33,657 bases of DNA from Chara braunii (GCA_003427395.1 BFEA01000126.1:2889702-2923358), one strand, 5' to 3'; shown: positions 9,056 to 19,856, counted from the first letter of the stretch. Numbers and translations: made by a program. The notes: a model not told the origin generated them from the sequence alone.

Positions 9056-9547
9056 ATGGTACGGAGCAGCGGGTTACTTGGTCACAAGCCTAGGTACCTC
9101 CAGTTTATCTGGAGATGGGAGCCAATGTCGGGTGAGGGGCCTACTGGGACGGCTATCTTAAACTATAGCCGTTGTAATGAAGAGGTGAGATTGAAGGTTA
9201 ATGTTAAAGGGGGAAAAAAGAAAGAGATGAGGACTGATCAGAGACTGCAGCTGGCGATTACGGAGGCCAAGGATAGAGCCAAGAAGATATGCAGACGGGA
9301 AGGAGTTACGGATGAGATCAAGGTGAAAGTCGTGTACCATGAGGAGGAGACGTCGACGGACATAGTGGAACGCGAGCAGCAACACCTAGATCGGGACACC
9401 GAGGCCGACAGTGAGGCCAGTGACCTAGATGCTGCGACACAGTCTTGGCATGGATTAAGCCAGTGGAGGAGGGACCATCAGCCGACCGTGCCTGGGGAGA
9501 GGGGCCCAGAGGCCAGTTCACGGCGACGAAGGGATGAGTGTCGGTAG
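9056..9547 (+). CDS. Hypothetical orphan ORF, 163 codons
   Basis: The frame is open from 8984, but the first ATG is at 9056 in a good context (cgaccATGG), so that start is preferred. The protein is hydrophilic. Its middle is Lys/Arg/Glu-rich with a possible helical segment (residues about 60-100), followed by an acidic stretch and a basic tail ending SSRRRRDECR. I recognise no domain, membrane segment or signal peptide. It stands alone between the tRNA-like segment and the 50-bp repeats. It could be an exon, part of an unseen retroelement, or a chance frame. Confidence 0.35.
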   Translation: MVRSSGLLGHKPRYLQFIWRWEPMSGEGPTGTAILNYSRCNEEVRLKVNVKGGKKKEMRTDQRLQLAITEAKDRAKKICRREGVTDEIKVKVVYHEEETSTDIVEREQQHLDRDTEADSEASDLDAATQSWHGLSQWRRDHQPTVPGERGPEASSRRRRDECR

Positions 9548-9637
9548 GCTGCAAAGAAGGGGGTCAACTCACGAGGGCGGAGAGCGGGAGAGGGCTCTCG
9601 CCGACAAGTGCTCGACAACTCATGGAGATGGGGGGTA

Positions 9638-9835
9638 GTTGATGTCAACCACTGCCGCGGATGGCTCCAACTCTCATTCTCTTGGTTGATGTCAACACTC
9701 GCGCGCGCGGAAGGCGCTAACTCTCACTCTCGTTGTTGATGTCCGCACTCGCACTCGCAGAAGGCATTAACTTTTGCTCACGCTGTTGATGTCAACAAAC
9801 CGCTTATTGTCCAGGGCACTCTATGTGTTGTACCA
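9638..9835. repeat. About 50-bp tandem repeats, four copies
   Basis: The word gttgatgtcaac, or a close variant, begins at 9638, 9685, 9735 and 9785. Shared downstream words include cgcgg/cgcag and ctaactctcactctc. The purine run ggagatgggggg sits just before the first copy. Confidence 0.85.
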
Positions 9836-12040
9836 TCCTCGGAACTGAGAAGAGCGAGCAAGTTTAGGGAGGCGTGGAGCAAAGCGCGGTGGGGGCGAGG
9901 TCAAAATTGTGAGGCAGTTACGGGAGGAAGGGAGGTCGAAACTATGAGATTTGGGACACATAAGTGAGCGAGATCATGAACTACGACTAACGTCAACGTT
10001 TGTCTGATCAGAGCGGCGAGATCACCACCCTTGCGGGATTTGAGAAGCAGTCCTTGGGCTATGCCGTCTTCCACTTCTGGCGTGGTAATGGACAGGAGTC
10101 AGTACGCACGGCATGAGTGACACTGGTGTGAGTACGCTGCGGAAGTCAGACCCTTGGGGACGTAATTGGGAATACTTGTTGACGTTGCTAGTTATGACCT
10201 TCTTCTCCTTCCTCCTTCTCTCTTCACTCTCTTCTCTCAATCTCCGCACGAAGCAGACGTGATGATTGGTGTCTCACTCAGCTCCGCTTTCTTGTCAGTG
10301 ACTGATAGTGAGCGAGAGCTCGAATCAAGACTAGGAGGGATATATCAGAAACGGGGTTAGCAGTGAGTTAACAAGGGAGTGAGATTGGACCAACGTGAGT
10401 GCATATTTAGAGTGTGATAGGAACACTCGTGGGGATTGCGAGAAGGGCATGTGTTTTGAGCTGACTTCAAGCTCGCGCAAGTGACCTGTAAGGAACGCCT
10501 CTCACATTTTTCATCTCCTCCTCGTCGACATAGTTAACCTCAACCCACCAGCACATTGTGAGGTTATCTCTGACCATGAGCGACGAAGAACGTTCTTGGG
10601 TGAAGCGCGGGAAAAAGGCTCTCTAGAGGACCTGTAGAGCAAACACGAGCCGAGTTAACCAGTCGATTTTGGCCGACGCGTGACATTAAACTTCTCTTGA
10701 AAAGAAGTTGGAAGAGCCCCTTCCTTGTTTGTTCTTTCGGTCGACCTGCCACGCTCACGCTAGACATCTCATATCTATCACGGCGAAAGCGGGATAAGTC
10801 AGCACCGAGTGTGGGGCGATGTCTTCTAGTATGAGAAGTTCTAGTTTTTCGAAGAGCTCGGTGTTGATGATCCTTGCCTTGTGTACTAAGGCTGCCTCTC
10901 ATCGCTTCACATCTTCACTCTCCTGGTAAAGCGGCCCGAGCAACAGATACTGATCTTCGATGATTAGAGAGTGCGAGATTTCAATTCGACAACCCTTATC
11001 AACCAAGTCATTTTCTTGATTAATGTCAACTATCCCACTGGGTGCTATCGAGTTTTGCGGCTCATGCTCTTGGAGCTCGCATTGTGAGAGGGGTGATCAC
11101 TGGTCATATTAAAGAGAGCTATCAGTATGCTTGAGCGAGGTAAGCCTTGAAAAGTCATAGGTCTATGCGAGCGATCTTTAGTGACTCATCTCCTCCAACT
11201 GCCAGCAGTCGCCTCTGCTCTGGAGTCTGAGGAGGCCGAGGGTATGTTAACCCGTTCAACGCTACCTTGATACGGCACAGTCAGTCTGGGGGCACGGAGA
11301 GTGAGTTCATGCCCTGCTTAGAAACTCGTTATAATAATTGAGAACTAAAAGGTTATTTCGTCAAACATAAGTTGAACTCAATTGCAGATGCTGGTTTACT
11401 ATGTATCTCTTGAGTGTCGTGTAATGGTGTATACAATCTGGTGGTTTACCAGTCTAAATCTATGGTTTAATCGCCTTGAGCTCTCTGAAAACTCGGCCAT
11501 AGGAGTTGCATGAGGGAAAAAAAGGAGGGGGGGGAATGGGTAATCGAGGAGACCGCGGGAGCAGGTTTTTGGAAACAAAACCCAGTTTGAGCGCGGTCCC
11601 TCAAATTCAATTGCCCCTAATTGTTGTTAACTGATGAGAAAAAGGTTGTTTGTGGCACGAAAAATAGCCTACCTATTGGTTAAGTATCTACTACATGGGG
11701 ATTGAGTAACCCTGGGTGCTTGACTGAGCAGACTACAAAATCAAGCTTGCTATGCTGAAAAGGGGAAAGACTCAGATTTGAATTTTGCGAGACAGCTCAT
11801 CGGGTACAAAGAGTTCTAGATATGCTCTGATTCACCATGGCTTAGAAGGGGGTTTTGTGCGTGTTAACTAGCTTTACATGCCTCGGGTTAAGTAAAGGCG
11901 ACATTCGGGAAATTATGGGTTCACGCTTGTGGTTTTGATCGGTCACTTCCATATTAACCTGACTAGTAAATGATTTGAATGGTTCAAACATGCCAAATTA
12001 AGGAGGGACAGGAGAGCTAAGCCGTGCGTTTGCTTTCACA

Positions 12041-12043
<3 letters not shown>
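9836..12043. other. Featureless region
   Basis: More than 2 kb with no frame longer than about 110 codons and none with a recognisable domain. There are small hairpins only (for example 10689-10709, AACTTCT/AGAAGTT). Nothing further is supported. Confidence 0.6.
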
Positions 12044-12095
<52 letters not shown>

Positions 12096-12123
12096 CCTCA
12101 TATATATATATATATATATATAT
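12044..12123. repeat. (TA)n microsatellite, interrupted
   Basis: Alternating AT runs at 12044-12095, with a single G interruption near 12086, and again at 12100-12123 after the tetramer cctc. Confidence 0.97.
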
Positions 12124-12804
12124 GTATGGGTCGAGGGTCCGGGCTCTGCTAACTGAGGTGGGCAGACTGTTGATGGTAAGCGGTTCATGTTGACACACGA
12201 ATTTTCCAAGTATGCCTCTGGAGCACAGACTAGGACTAATAGCCGAACCTCTCAGCGATGCATGAGCGAAGAGTCAACTGAAAACTACAAGCAAAAGGTT
12301 GGTCAAATCTGCAGTATGTCTCGATAAAACATGTACAACTGATTAATCTGCGGCTACGTGAGCGAGCCTAGAGACACACTCAACGTTTACTATAATCGTG
12401 AAGAAAAGAGAAGGGCGTGATTAGTGTTATCTTATGACGAACCAATGTTAGTGTCTGTCATTAGTTAACTCAACCAGACAAAAGTTTGAACTCAGCCTCG
12501 AGGAAACGACAACTCTCATCAGTACTCGAGTCTACACTTGGTTGTGCTTAGAGGGACTTGGTAGTGAGAATTTAAACGCTGAGCTCATTCGCAAAAAGGA
12601 ACGGCGGATTGACTGTAGCGAATTAGCTATCAGCAACTGCTTGGAAAAAATGGCAAGAGTTCAGTTCGAAGTTAAAGGATAAGTGGCAAAGGGTACCCTA
12701 CTTTAATCTGAAGAGTCTAAAGGCGGCGATTCTGGAAAAAAAAGAATGGTAGACAGAAGCCACTCATGGTGTTCTGAGCACCCCATCGAAGGAAAACAGA
12801 GAAC
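12124..12804. other. No gene recognised
   Basis: No long frames, no strong repeats and no domain similarity seen. Confidence 0.5.
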
Positions 12805-13334
12805 GAGAGAGAGGGGGCTGTTGATGACGTCGGGGATTACACAAAGCGAATGTGAGGACGGATGTATATTTTTGTGGGTTCAATGAAGAAAACGCACTGC
12901 ACGCTTCTCATCTGCTGAGGCCACTGACTGAGCAAAGGTGATCGTTGAGATTGGATATGAGTCTATGATTCTACCATGGCAATCATTTCTAAGATCAACG
13001 TAATTATCTAATATTAGAAGGTCAGTCATTGATAAAGGTAAAGCCTAGTTACTCTACATTCTTTAGTGATCAGATGAGAGAGTGAGCACTCGGTGGCATT
13101 ATGGAACAAACGGCTAACTAAGTGCAAGTGCATTGTCAGTAATCGATAGAGGGGGAGAGCTAGTTCAGCACCCTCCTTTCAGGACGGTAAGACGAGCAAA
13201 AGAAGTCATAAGAAGGTCGGTGGTGAAAATGTGATTCTTATGAAATGAAGTTCGGTTATTTTCTCAATCAGCAACCTTGTGTTCCGTAGTTCTTCTCGAC
13301 GTTTTGATGTCAGGTGATCAACATTTGGCGACCC
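12805..13334 (+). mobile_element. Candidate LTR with flanking purine tract and primer-site-like word
   Basis: A purine tract (12805-12817) is followed by TGTTGATGACG at 12819. About 505 bp later the sequence gatcaACA ends at 13323, followed after two bases by tggcgaccc (13326-13334), which resembles TGGCG-type primer-binding sites. The TG...CA ends and spacing fit an LTR, possibly the 5' LTR of element 2. No matching 3' copy was found near 24 kb, and the tRNA match is not secure. Confidence 0.3.
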
Positions 13335-14081
13335 GGTATCTCAGTGTTTAATAACCGCTTAGCTGGATCCAACATTTAGCTCAATGTTCCTCCAATACTT
13401 TAGCAACATTTAGCTTGTGTTAAGTCGATTCTCAACGAGACTCCAACCGTTTCTGATCAGTGAGTTAATTGTCTTAAGTCAACTAACGTCCGTTGTGCGT
13501 GGCTAGTGTCAACGCACGTGCCTGGAAACAACTGTCTGTATTGAGGGTCTTGCTGAAACCAGCTGTTGTTTGTCCTACCCACCGACAAGAGCCTAGAGCT
13601 TATGTGGATTATGGAGGATGACGAGATCCTAGTAATGAAGCATACTCTAACCAGATGCAAGGGAGAGAGGTGGGAGGATGAAGCATGCAAGGACATGGAA
13701 ACTCACATGCTAACTCAAAGGGAACATGTTGTCTGAATGGCAGAAGAAAATAAGTTATCGAATACGTACTTTACTTCCATGATCTTAATGGCAAATTATA
13801 CAGCATTGGCTCTTCGTTGGAAACAGTAGAACAGGCCAGAACAAGGCTCAGGTGAGCACAAAGGTGTTCAGGCTCTCTATATCAGTATTTAGGTCGTCAG
13901 AAGTTGGTAACTTATGGCATTCTTTTTTTTTTTTTTTCACCTCTTCACCACAAAGTGATCAACGTGCAGTGACTTGTTATCCCAACAACAATTGTTCATA
14001 CGAGTCATCCTAAAACCCCAATCAGATTCAGTCAAGCGTAGTTAATTCTATCAGCTTCCAGGATCAATTTTCAGTCAAACA
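13335..14081 (+). other. Possible leader of element 2; no gene seen
   Basis: It lies between the primer-site-like word and the first repeated-domain frame. It contains a T-rich run at about 13923-13937 and repeated short caacattta(g/t) words near 13320-13410. No coding evidence. Confidence 0.4.
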
Positions 14082-14677
14082 GTGTCGTCTCTGAAATTCG
14101 TTAGATCAATTTTCCAGCATTTGCATATGAGTACAATTCAATCCTCTCAAGTTGCAGGGTCGGTCTTCGCCAACCTCAACCAGATTGCCCTCAAGGATAC
14201 ATTCCAGTATCGGTACACCAGTGCAAATGGTTTCAAACAGGATGGACTATCTACCTTTGTGGTTCACACTAAGTTCGTTGAGGGAACCATCCATGACCTG
14301 AGACCCTATATAAAGAAGGGGAAAGAGACCCATGAACACTTCGACTCAGTCTGGGTCACAGGAGCCGGGTACCTCGAGGAGAGAGAGAAAGAGTTTGATG
14401 AGAATGGTGGGAACCGGTTCGCAGCTTTGGGCCGAAACTCTACACCGACTATCCCAAACCTTCTGTACCTTTCACTCTCACATACAACTTTTGTTGGAGT
14501 GACTTGGCGGACCTAGCCAAGAGGTACATTTCCCCCACGGTGATCGACTACGAAGCAGTCACAGAGACTTCGGAGTTCCAGAATCTTAGACGAGGGATTT
14601 TCTCTCGGTCATATCTCCCCACATTATGGGAGGAATTCTGTGTTATGGTTGACTTACGTGTCATGAGCCTTGGATGA
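14082..14677 (+). pseudogene. Unknown repeated domain, copy 1 (and start of a next copy)
   Basis: The frame 14082-14516 starts with GTG. It contains the pattern FQYRYTSANG, then STFVVHTKFVEGTIHDLRPY, which aligns with the later copies (PYE-V-RY, then a hydrophobic strand, then DVRIY). A frameshift near 14432 moves to a second frame open to 14677. That frame carries FCWSDLADLAKRY (like the RDNWS...KVER block of other copies), VIDYEAVTE (like VIPYETVRY) and VDLRVM (like DVRIY). I do not know the domain family. Function is unknown; the copy is broken. Confidence 0.55.
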
Positions 14678-15593
14678 CAGTGTTCAGAGCTAGCAGGGTT
14701 CAGATGACTCTATATTCAAAGGCCACATACTCAGAGAGTACGTGGACATGGCTCGAGGCATAAGAAACGCACAACAAAGTGAGAAATTGAGTGTGAGGTT
14801 CAGAGGGATGAGTGAGGACTCTTGACTGGTGCTGGTCATGTCTCCTACATGGTACGTTCTGAGACTATTATGAGTTCTCATTCTTCCCTCACTTAACTTT
14901 GTCATTGTCCGAGTCAGTCAGTTTTTTTGCACTGTCCTTGCTGATGATTGTATTCTTTGATGATTCTGTCGCAGTTCTCAATGTTAGAAAATTGACAAAT
15001 TGATGCATGCATGACATATCAGAATTTATGATTATCAACTACATAATTTTTTGCTGTTCCGAATCAAAATAAAAGATTCCTAAGACCGGGGACCGGCGAA
15101 TACCGTAATTGAAGGGTCTCGCTCAAAGCCGGACGCACACAACAGGAAGGGATTTGCTTTGTTTGATTTATTTTATTTATTGCATATTTCGTCTGAAATC
15201 CAGCGTGACAGCCTGTTGGCTTTCTGGTCGCTTGAAGAGGCTCGACTAGAAAAAGTGCGACAAAAATGACGCTGTTTCCGGGGACATGAAAAATTTTCGT
15301 GTTCGGAACGAGCCTGGGTCAGCAAACAGGTTTGAGCTTTGATTAGACCTTGAGAACTGTTGATAATTTCTCAAATTTCAGACATACTTTATTATTCCCA
15401 TTGAGATGTAATTCTCTTGAAAATCCTAGTTGCTAACTGAGTCTCATATCTTAATGTGTGAGGTACCACACTAGATTGGAGGAGGAGAATGATATAGCTA
15501 TTGGAGAAGATTGAGCTTGACATCAGGTATGTCGTATGAGCCCTTGACTACTGAAAGAGATTGAGAAAGAAGAGAACAAATCAGATCAGGGAG
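14678..15593. other. Decayed stretch, no readable domain
   Basis: Spacing of the repeated domain predicts about one or two more copies here, but I see no clear remnant. No other gene is supported. Confidence 0.4.
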
Positions 15594-16007
15594 ATGTTGG
15601 TCAACGATGCATTGAAAAAACTCTCTAAACTCATGTATAAGGAGATACTCCCCTACCAGTATGAGGGTTGTTGGGTCTATCACTCACATAGTTCAACCAT
15701 CTGTATAGTGCTGACTCGCTTCTTAGAATGACATATCTATGATATCCGTTCTTACGTCAAAAATGGAGGATGCAATGATGATGATAATTTTAATTGGTTA
15801 TGAGAAATTGTTGTTCGGTTTATCTATGATGAAAGGGCAAACCTAATCAAGCGAAAGAAGAAAGTGGAATGGGGTTTAATGCCAATAACATATGAGACTG
15901 TTTCGATCCCTCCTATCCCTGGCAGCTACTGTGAAGGGACTAACTGACTACCAATTATCAGCATGGTACTGAAATGGGAGAGACGAACTGGTGGTCATGA
16001 CAGCTAA
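15594..16007 (+). pseudogene. Unknown repeated domain, copy 2
   Basis: One frame from the ATG at 15594 to TAA at 16005 has three internal TGAs (15729, 15801, 15945). It shows ILPYQYEG, then STICIVLTRFLE, HIYDIRSYVKNG, and a tail MPITYETVSIPPIPG, each matching the same positions in copies 3 and 4. The TGA at 15945 falls exactly on the Trp of the RDNWS motif in copy 4. Hydrophobic strand-like segments alternate with charged ones. Family and function are not recognised. Confidence 0.55.
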
Positions 16008-16022
16008 AGAGACTTCAGCATA

Positions 16023-16485
16023 GGAAATTCGACAGAGAAGGTCGAAATTTGGCAGAGGTTCGGGCCCAAGCCAAAAGAAGGTTTAGTGTCTCCTGAGATC
16101 ACTGAATACTTTAAGTAAGAGAGAGGTGTTCCCATATGAGGTTGTCAGATATGAGATGGTCGAGAGTGCATGGGAGCAGAAAAAAATTTATGTACTGACA
16201 TTTTACTTCGTAGGTCTGGATACGTATGACGTGAGAATTTATGTTTCAAAAGAAAGAAGTACTGACGCAGTGTATGGGAGATGCTGGGGATTTGCTGAAG
16301 ATGTTGTACTGAAAGATAAATAGAGACTTGAGAGGAAAAATAAATGTTTCATTGAATCTACTTGATTTACCGTTTTTGAGGGATTCCCAGTTTCTCTCTT
16401 ACTTGATATTAATTTGTCAAGGGATAATTGGTCAGCGGTGGTTGAACTTGCGCTGAAAGTGGAAAGAGACCAAAGAACTAAATGA
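16023..16485 (+). pseudogene. Unknown repeated domain, copy 3
   Basis: A leader with EGLVSPEITEYFK shifts frame near 16115 into the frame from 16126, which gives VFPYEVVRYE, KIYVLTFYFVGLDTYDVRIY, then after TAG (16321) and TGA (16363) continues with FPVSLLLDINLSRDNWSAVV and ELALKVERDQ. This is the clearest copy of the unit of about 160 residues. The tandem neighbour begins at its end. No known fold is recognised; length and spacing argue for a multi-domain ancestral protein. Confidence 0.6.
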
Positions 16486-16964
16486 GTCAGTTCTACGTAC
16501 CTCCAAGAGAGAAACCCTGGTTTAGATTGGTAAGAGGACATGGGAGGTTGAGTAAGGCAGAATCAGATAAGCTGTAAGATTTCCTTAATTCTATAATGAG
16601 GAGAGTTGTGATTCCCTATGAAACTGTGAGATATGCGGAACTAAAGAATCCAGGGCGAGAGCATGACAATGTGTATGTTCTTACCTGTTACTTTATTGAT
16701 CTTGATTAGTTTGATGTTGGGATCTACGTACCAGGACATAAATTTGAAGAGTGTAGAAGAGGTTTATGCTGACAACGAGCATCGTGTATGATGAGAAAAA
16801 AAGGTTAGAATGAGAAAAAGAAAGTTTCTTTTAGAGTACCTATATCAGACCCTTCATTGGAATACTCTCCTCCTGTTGAAGGGCTTACCTTTCCGAGGGA
16901 CAATTGGTCAACCATAATAGATTTTGTATGAAAGGTTAAGAGGATTCAAGAAAAATACTCTTAG
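16482..16964 (+). pseudogene. Unknown repeated domain, copy 4
   Basis: A single frame of 160 codons starts with MSQFYVPPREKPWFRL at 16482, overlapping the end of copy 3. It carries VVIPYETVRYAEL, NVYVLTCYFIDLD, FDVGIYVPG, and FPRDNWSTIIDFV. Five in-frame stops (16575 TAA, 16707 TAG, 16770 TGA, 16806 TAG, 16929 TGA) break it. The absence of frameshifts allows direct alignment with copy 3 at about 480-bp spacing. Function unknown. Confidence 0.6.
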
Positions 16965-16981
16965 CAGCAAGAATAACTGTT

Positions 16982-17456
16982 GTGAGAGGTAGACTTTATG
17001 AAGTAATTGGATCTAATAATCCATTTGTAATTCTGAGATATGGGACTTGTGTAAGAGGGCGAATAGTATTTCACATTCCTGTAGTCAAGTTCCTGAACAC
17101 AGGCAATCTGGACGTAAGGATTTACGCTCCGGTATGCCTAGAGAAGGAAGTTGATGACTTGGAATGTAGGCTAGGAGCTTATATCAGTTTTATAATGAGA
17201 AAAGAGTGGCTGAAAAAATTACAAAGGAAAGTAACATGGAGAGAAGGAATAAGGCAATTTGAGAGACTCCATAGTCCTTAACTAATGATAGTTTTACGAC
17301 AGGAGAGACTGGATGCCTCTTCTGGAATCCATTGCCATAGTAGGTAATGCAAGGGAGAGTGACTCTACAGTGATGATAAAGTTCCTACTTCTAAATATTT
17401 TTGAACATCAGTTCGAGGTCCCTGACTATGTTCATCATGAGATTTACCTTGCCTGA
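16982..17456 (+). pseudogene. Unknown repeated domain, copy 5
   Basis: The frame 16982-17281 gives PFVILRYGTC, RIVFHIPVVKFLNTGNLDVRIY and APV, matching the core of copies 3 and 4. After its stop, another frame (about 17298-17456) gives RRDWMPLLESIAIV, like RDNWSAVVELALKV, and then STVMIKFLLLNIFEHQFEV, like the start of the next unit. The copy is more diverged than 3 and 4. No function is recognised. Confidence 0.5.
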
Positions 17457-17477
17457 CGTTGTTCATAATGGTCGATA

Positions 17478-17768
17478 ATGCCTGGTACGGTTAAGCAGTT
17501 AACGTTCGGGGTTGTCTTGGAGAACAGAGTTGTTAAGACAGGAGAGACTCTTCGGATCTCAGATAGAAGTCTTTCTACTTTAGATGAACTTGGGTTTTTG
17601 GAAACTTTCTTTGATTGAATGAGAGTTTCTACTCTGAGAACCGTCACTGACCAGACTGAGATCAACTACTTACTGAAGGTGGTAAAAGTGAGAATTACCG
17701 AGAGAATATTATATCATTCTTATAGAGAACGAGTCTCTCTTGCCAGAAGAATCCGCCGCGGTTCGTAA
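17478..17768 (+). pseudogene. Unrecognised ORF with one internal TGA
   Basis: A 96-codon frame from ATG 17478 to TAA 17766 is interrupted once by TGA at 17616. Its start, MPGTVKQL, resembles the IRGTVKGY start of the next frame, suggesting another diverged repeat. The second half is basic and helical. It lies between copy 5 and gag on the same strand. Function unknown. Confidence 0.35.
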
Positions 17769-17813
17769 GCAATGCAATTTGACTATGAGATTATAAACCT
17801 GACATGATACTTT

Positions 17814-18038
17814 ATGATCCGGGGTACTGTAAAAGGGTATAACATAAAATTGAGTAAGGATGATGAAAGAGAACTGACTGAAGATTATATTGGAAGACCG
17901 AGAAGAATTGCGTTGCCTCTGATCACCACCAAGTTCATTATTACCTACACTCTCTATGTACAAAACTCTCAAGGGGTAGAGCAAACAAGGGAAGAAATAA
18001 ATGAACATGTCTCTCGTGCAAAAAAAGTAAGAGATTGA
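17814..18038 (+). pseudogene. Unrecognised ORF directly upstream of element 2 gag
   Basis: A 74-codon frame contains RGTVKGYNIKLSKDDEREL and a hydrophobic strand-like ITTKFIITYTLYVQN. It ends about 70 bases before the preferred gag ATG. It may be the last piece of the repeated-domain protein or the gag N-terminus. Not recognised. Confidence 0.35.
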
Positions 18039-18110
18039 AAAATAAGAAAGGGGAGGATGTAAGTGATAGAGAGAGAAAAAAAAAAATATCAGGGAGAGTT
18101 TATGGTCAAA

Positions 18111-18650
18111 ATGGCGGGACGAGGGAGACCAAGTTCTTCTGCAGGAACTAATGAAGAGACTCTAGTAGGAGTTATACGAGAACTGGTCGAAATAGTTGAC
18201 ACAATAAAAAGAGGGTCAGATATCGTAAAAGCAAAGAGGCCAGATGAGAGGATTTCATGCTTCAGAGGGCCACAAGTAAATGCTTTATTGGATGAATATG
18301 AGTTATTCGGTCTCATTTATGGCTGGACAGATAAACAACGACTTAAGCACCTTCTATCCTGTTTTGACACTGACTTGAGGTTGGTTGTTCAAGAATTGAT
18401 GGAAGGGGTCACTACTTGGGAAGAGGTCAAAGAAAGAATGAAAAGAGAATTTGATAAAGATTTGATTCCAACAACTATCAAGGACCTCCTCAATATCAGA
18501 AGAGCTAAGTATAACGCTTTCAACGTTTTTCTCCAGATATTTATCAGAACAGCCAGAAGAATTCCATATCTGGATGAGGCTCAAAGATGTCACATCTTCC
18601 TGACTAATTTCACTCACAATGAAAGACAGACTGTTCTTAATGAAGCCTAA
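18111..18650 (+). pseudogene. Element 2 gag, capsid region
   Basis: The frame is open from 18063. ATG 18111 (aaaATGG) is preferred over ATG 18102. Residues from about 40 on carry ISCFRGPQVNALLDEYELF, LIYGWTDKQRLKHLL and VTTWEEVKERMKREF, the Retrotrans_gag pattern of an F-x-G start, a Tyr-Glu helix and a Trp-Glu-Glu segment. It ends at TAA 18648; related sequence continues after it in another frame (KWSLDLISTLTKD). It would have formed the particle shell. Confidence 0.8.
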
Positions 18651-19213
18651 CACTACCCCTCTCAGATGAGATGAAATGGTTGCAATAGTCAACTCTACCT
18701 ATGGTTTCTCACAATAAATGGTCACTGGATCTGATCAGTACCTTGACTAAGGACTGAGAGACTGAGAATGGTATGAATAGAGGGAACAATATGAATGCTG
18801 AAAATATTATTCAACGAGTTATGGTCAATTATATGCTTGTCAATCATGCTGCAGACGAGAAAGGAAACAAAAAGGCAGAGAGTGAGGATGATGATGATGA
18901 TGATGATGAAGGCTATGGTAAGAGAGGATATTCTTCCAGATCCAGAAAGAATAGAGAAATGGTGGGAAAAAGAACAGAGAGAGAAGGAAGTACGACTAGC
19001 GACCAATAAAAAATTTTGTCTGCTACTAGTGTGGGGAAGGAGGTCACAATACCACTTATTGTAAGCCTCAGGAAGAGGATGTGAAAAGTGGGGTGGCTAA
19101 GAAGGATGTAATGAGTCATGTATATGACATCTCATGGAACAAATTGGATCCTAGGCATCCGAGAAGTATGAGACTTCTTGCCCTTCAACATGAAGAGAAA
19201 AAAAGAAGAAAAT
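18651..19213 (+). pseudogene. Element 2 gag C-terminal part with CCHC knuckle
   Basis: Frame-shifted continuation of gag. A frame to 19009 has an acidic GAT repeat (poly-Asp, about 18890-18909) and a basic Arg/Lys tail. Another frame holds a knuckle at 19021-19062: Cys-Tyr-stop-Cys-Gly-Glu-Gly-Gly-His-Asn-Thr-Thr-Tyr-Cys, with TAG at 19027 inside the C-X2-C. The spacing C-X2-C-X4-H-X4-C is otherwise perfect. RNA binding is the family role. Confidence 0.75.
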
Positions 19214-19223
19214 AAAAGCTAAT

Positions 19224-19478
19224 GTGAATGTTCACATTCTCATTGGCGATTTACCTGAGGAACTTATGCAGAAAGTTGGTGAACCATTGTCATTGATTGA
19301 TTTACCATCGCAGTCCCTAACTTTAATGGAAGACATGCCCGATGAGGCCTCCTCAAGCGAACTTTTGTTAGGAGAGAGCTTTGCTTCTCGGATTCCTTCT
19401 GATTTAATGACAATTTCTCCTAGCAAGTCTGTCTGTTTGGTCAACATGATGTCCTTTGAGGGCGATCTACCACCATAA
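19224..19478 (+). pseudogene. Element 2 gag-pol linker ORF
   Basis: An 84-codon Ser/Leu-rich frame, acidic overall, lies between the knuckle region and the pre-protease helix. I find no motif in it. Its place corresponds to the poorly conserved linker that in element 3 is Glu/Asp-rich. It may be ancestral coding sequence or a chance frame. Confidence 0.35.
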
Positions 19479-19484
19479 CTCATC

Positions 19485-19856
19485 ATGAAACCCAGTGCAG
19501 TGATAAGAGAAGTGAGGAATCTTCAAGCACGCTTCACTCCACAAATGATAGGGGAAAAGAAGAGAAGGAAGACCGAAGAAACTCTAATTAACATTCTTGA
19601 TGATCAAGAATTAGAATCTCTACCCAAAAAGAATGAGCAAGGGAAGAAGAAAAAATTCATTCTCAAGAGGGAACTGAAGGATGAAACTGTAATTACAGAT
19701 GTAATTACAAAAATGTTGGAGGAAACAGAAGTGACTTTGTCTTTCAAAAAGACAATGACTTTAGCACCAAAGTTGAGAGAGGAACTCAAGAAGTTAATTG
19801 ATAAGAAAATGATGAAAGTTAACTATTTTGGGGTCAGTCTTTCCCAACCAGGTTAA
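19485..19856 (+). pseudogene. Element 2 pre-protease conserved helix
   Basis: The frame contains KKKFILKRELKDETVITDVI followed by TMTLAPKLREELKKLI. This aligns with KKYAVRLEEGFDVERMVDKL and DILASAPRLHGELKERL of element 3. The block sits directly before the protease in both elements, and I recall similar blocks in fungal gypsy elements. It is helical and charged; its role is unknown, perhaps gag-pol folding. Confidence 0.65.

Noticed and set aside
10564-10902. 112-codon open frame on the - strand
   Set aside because: No domain, no conserved neighbour and ordinary composition; such a length is expected by chance in more than 2 kb of non-coding DNA.
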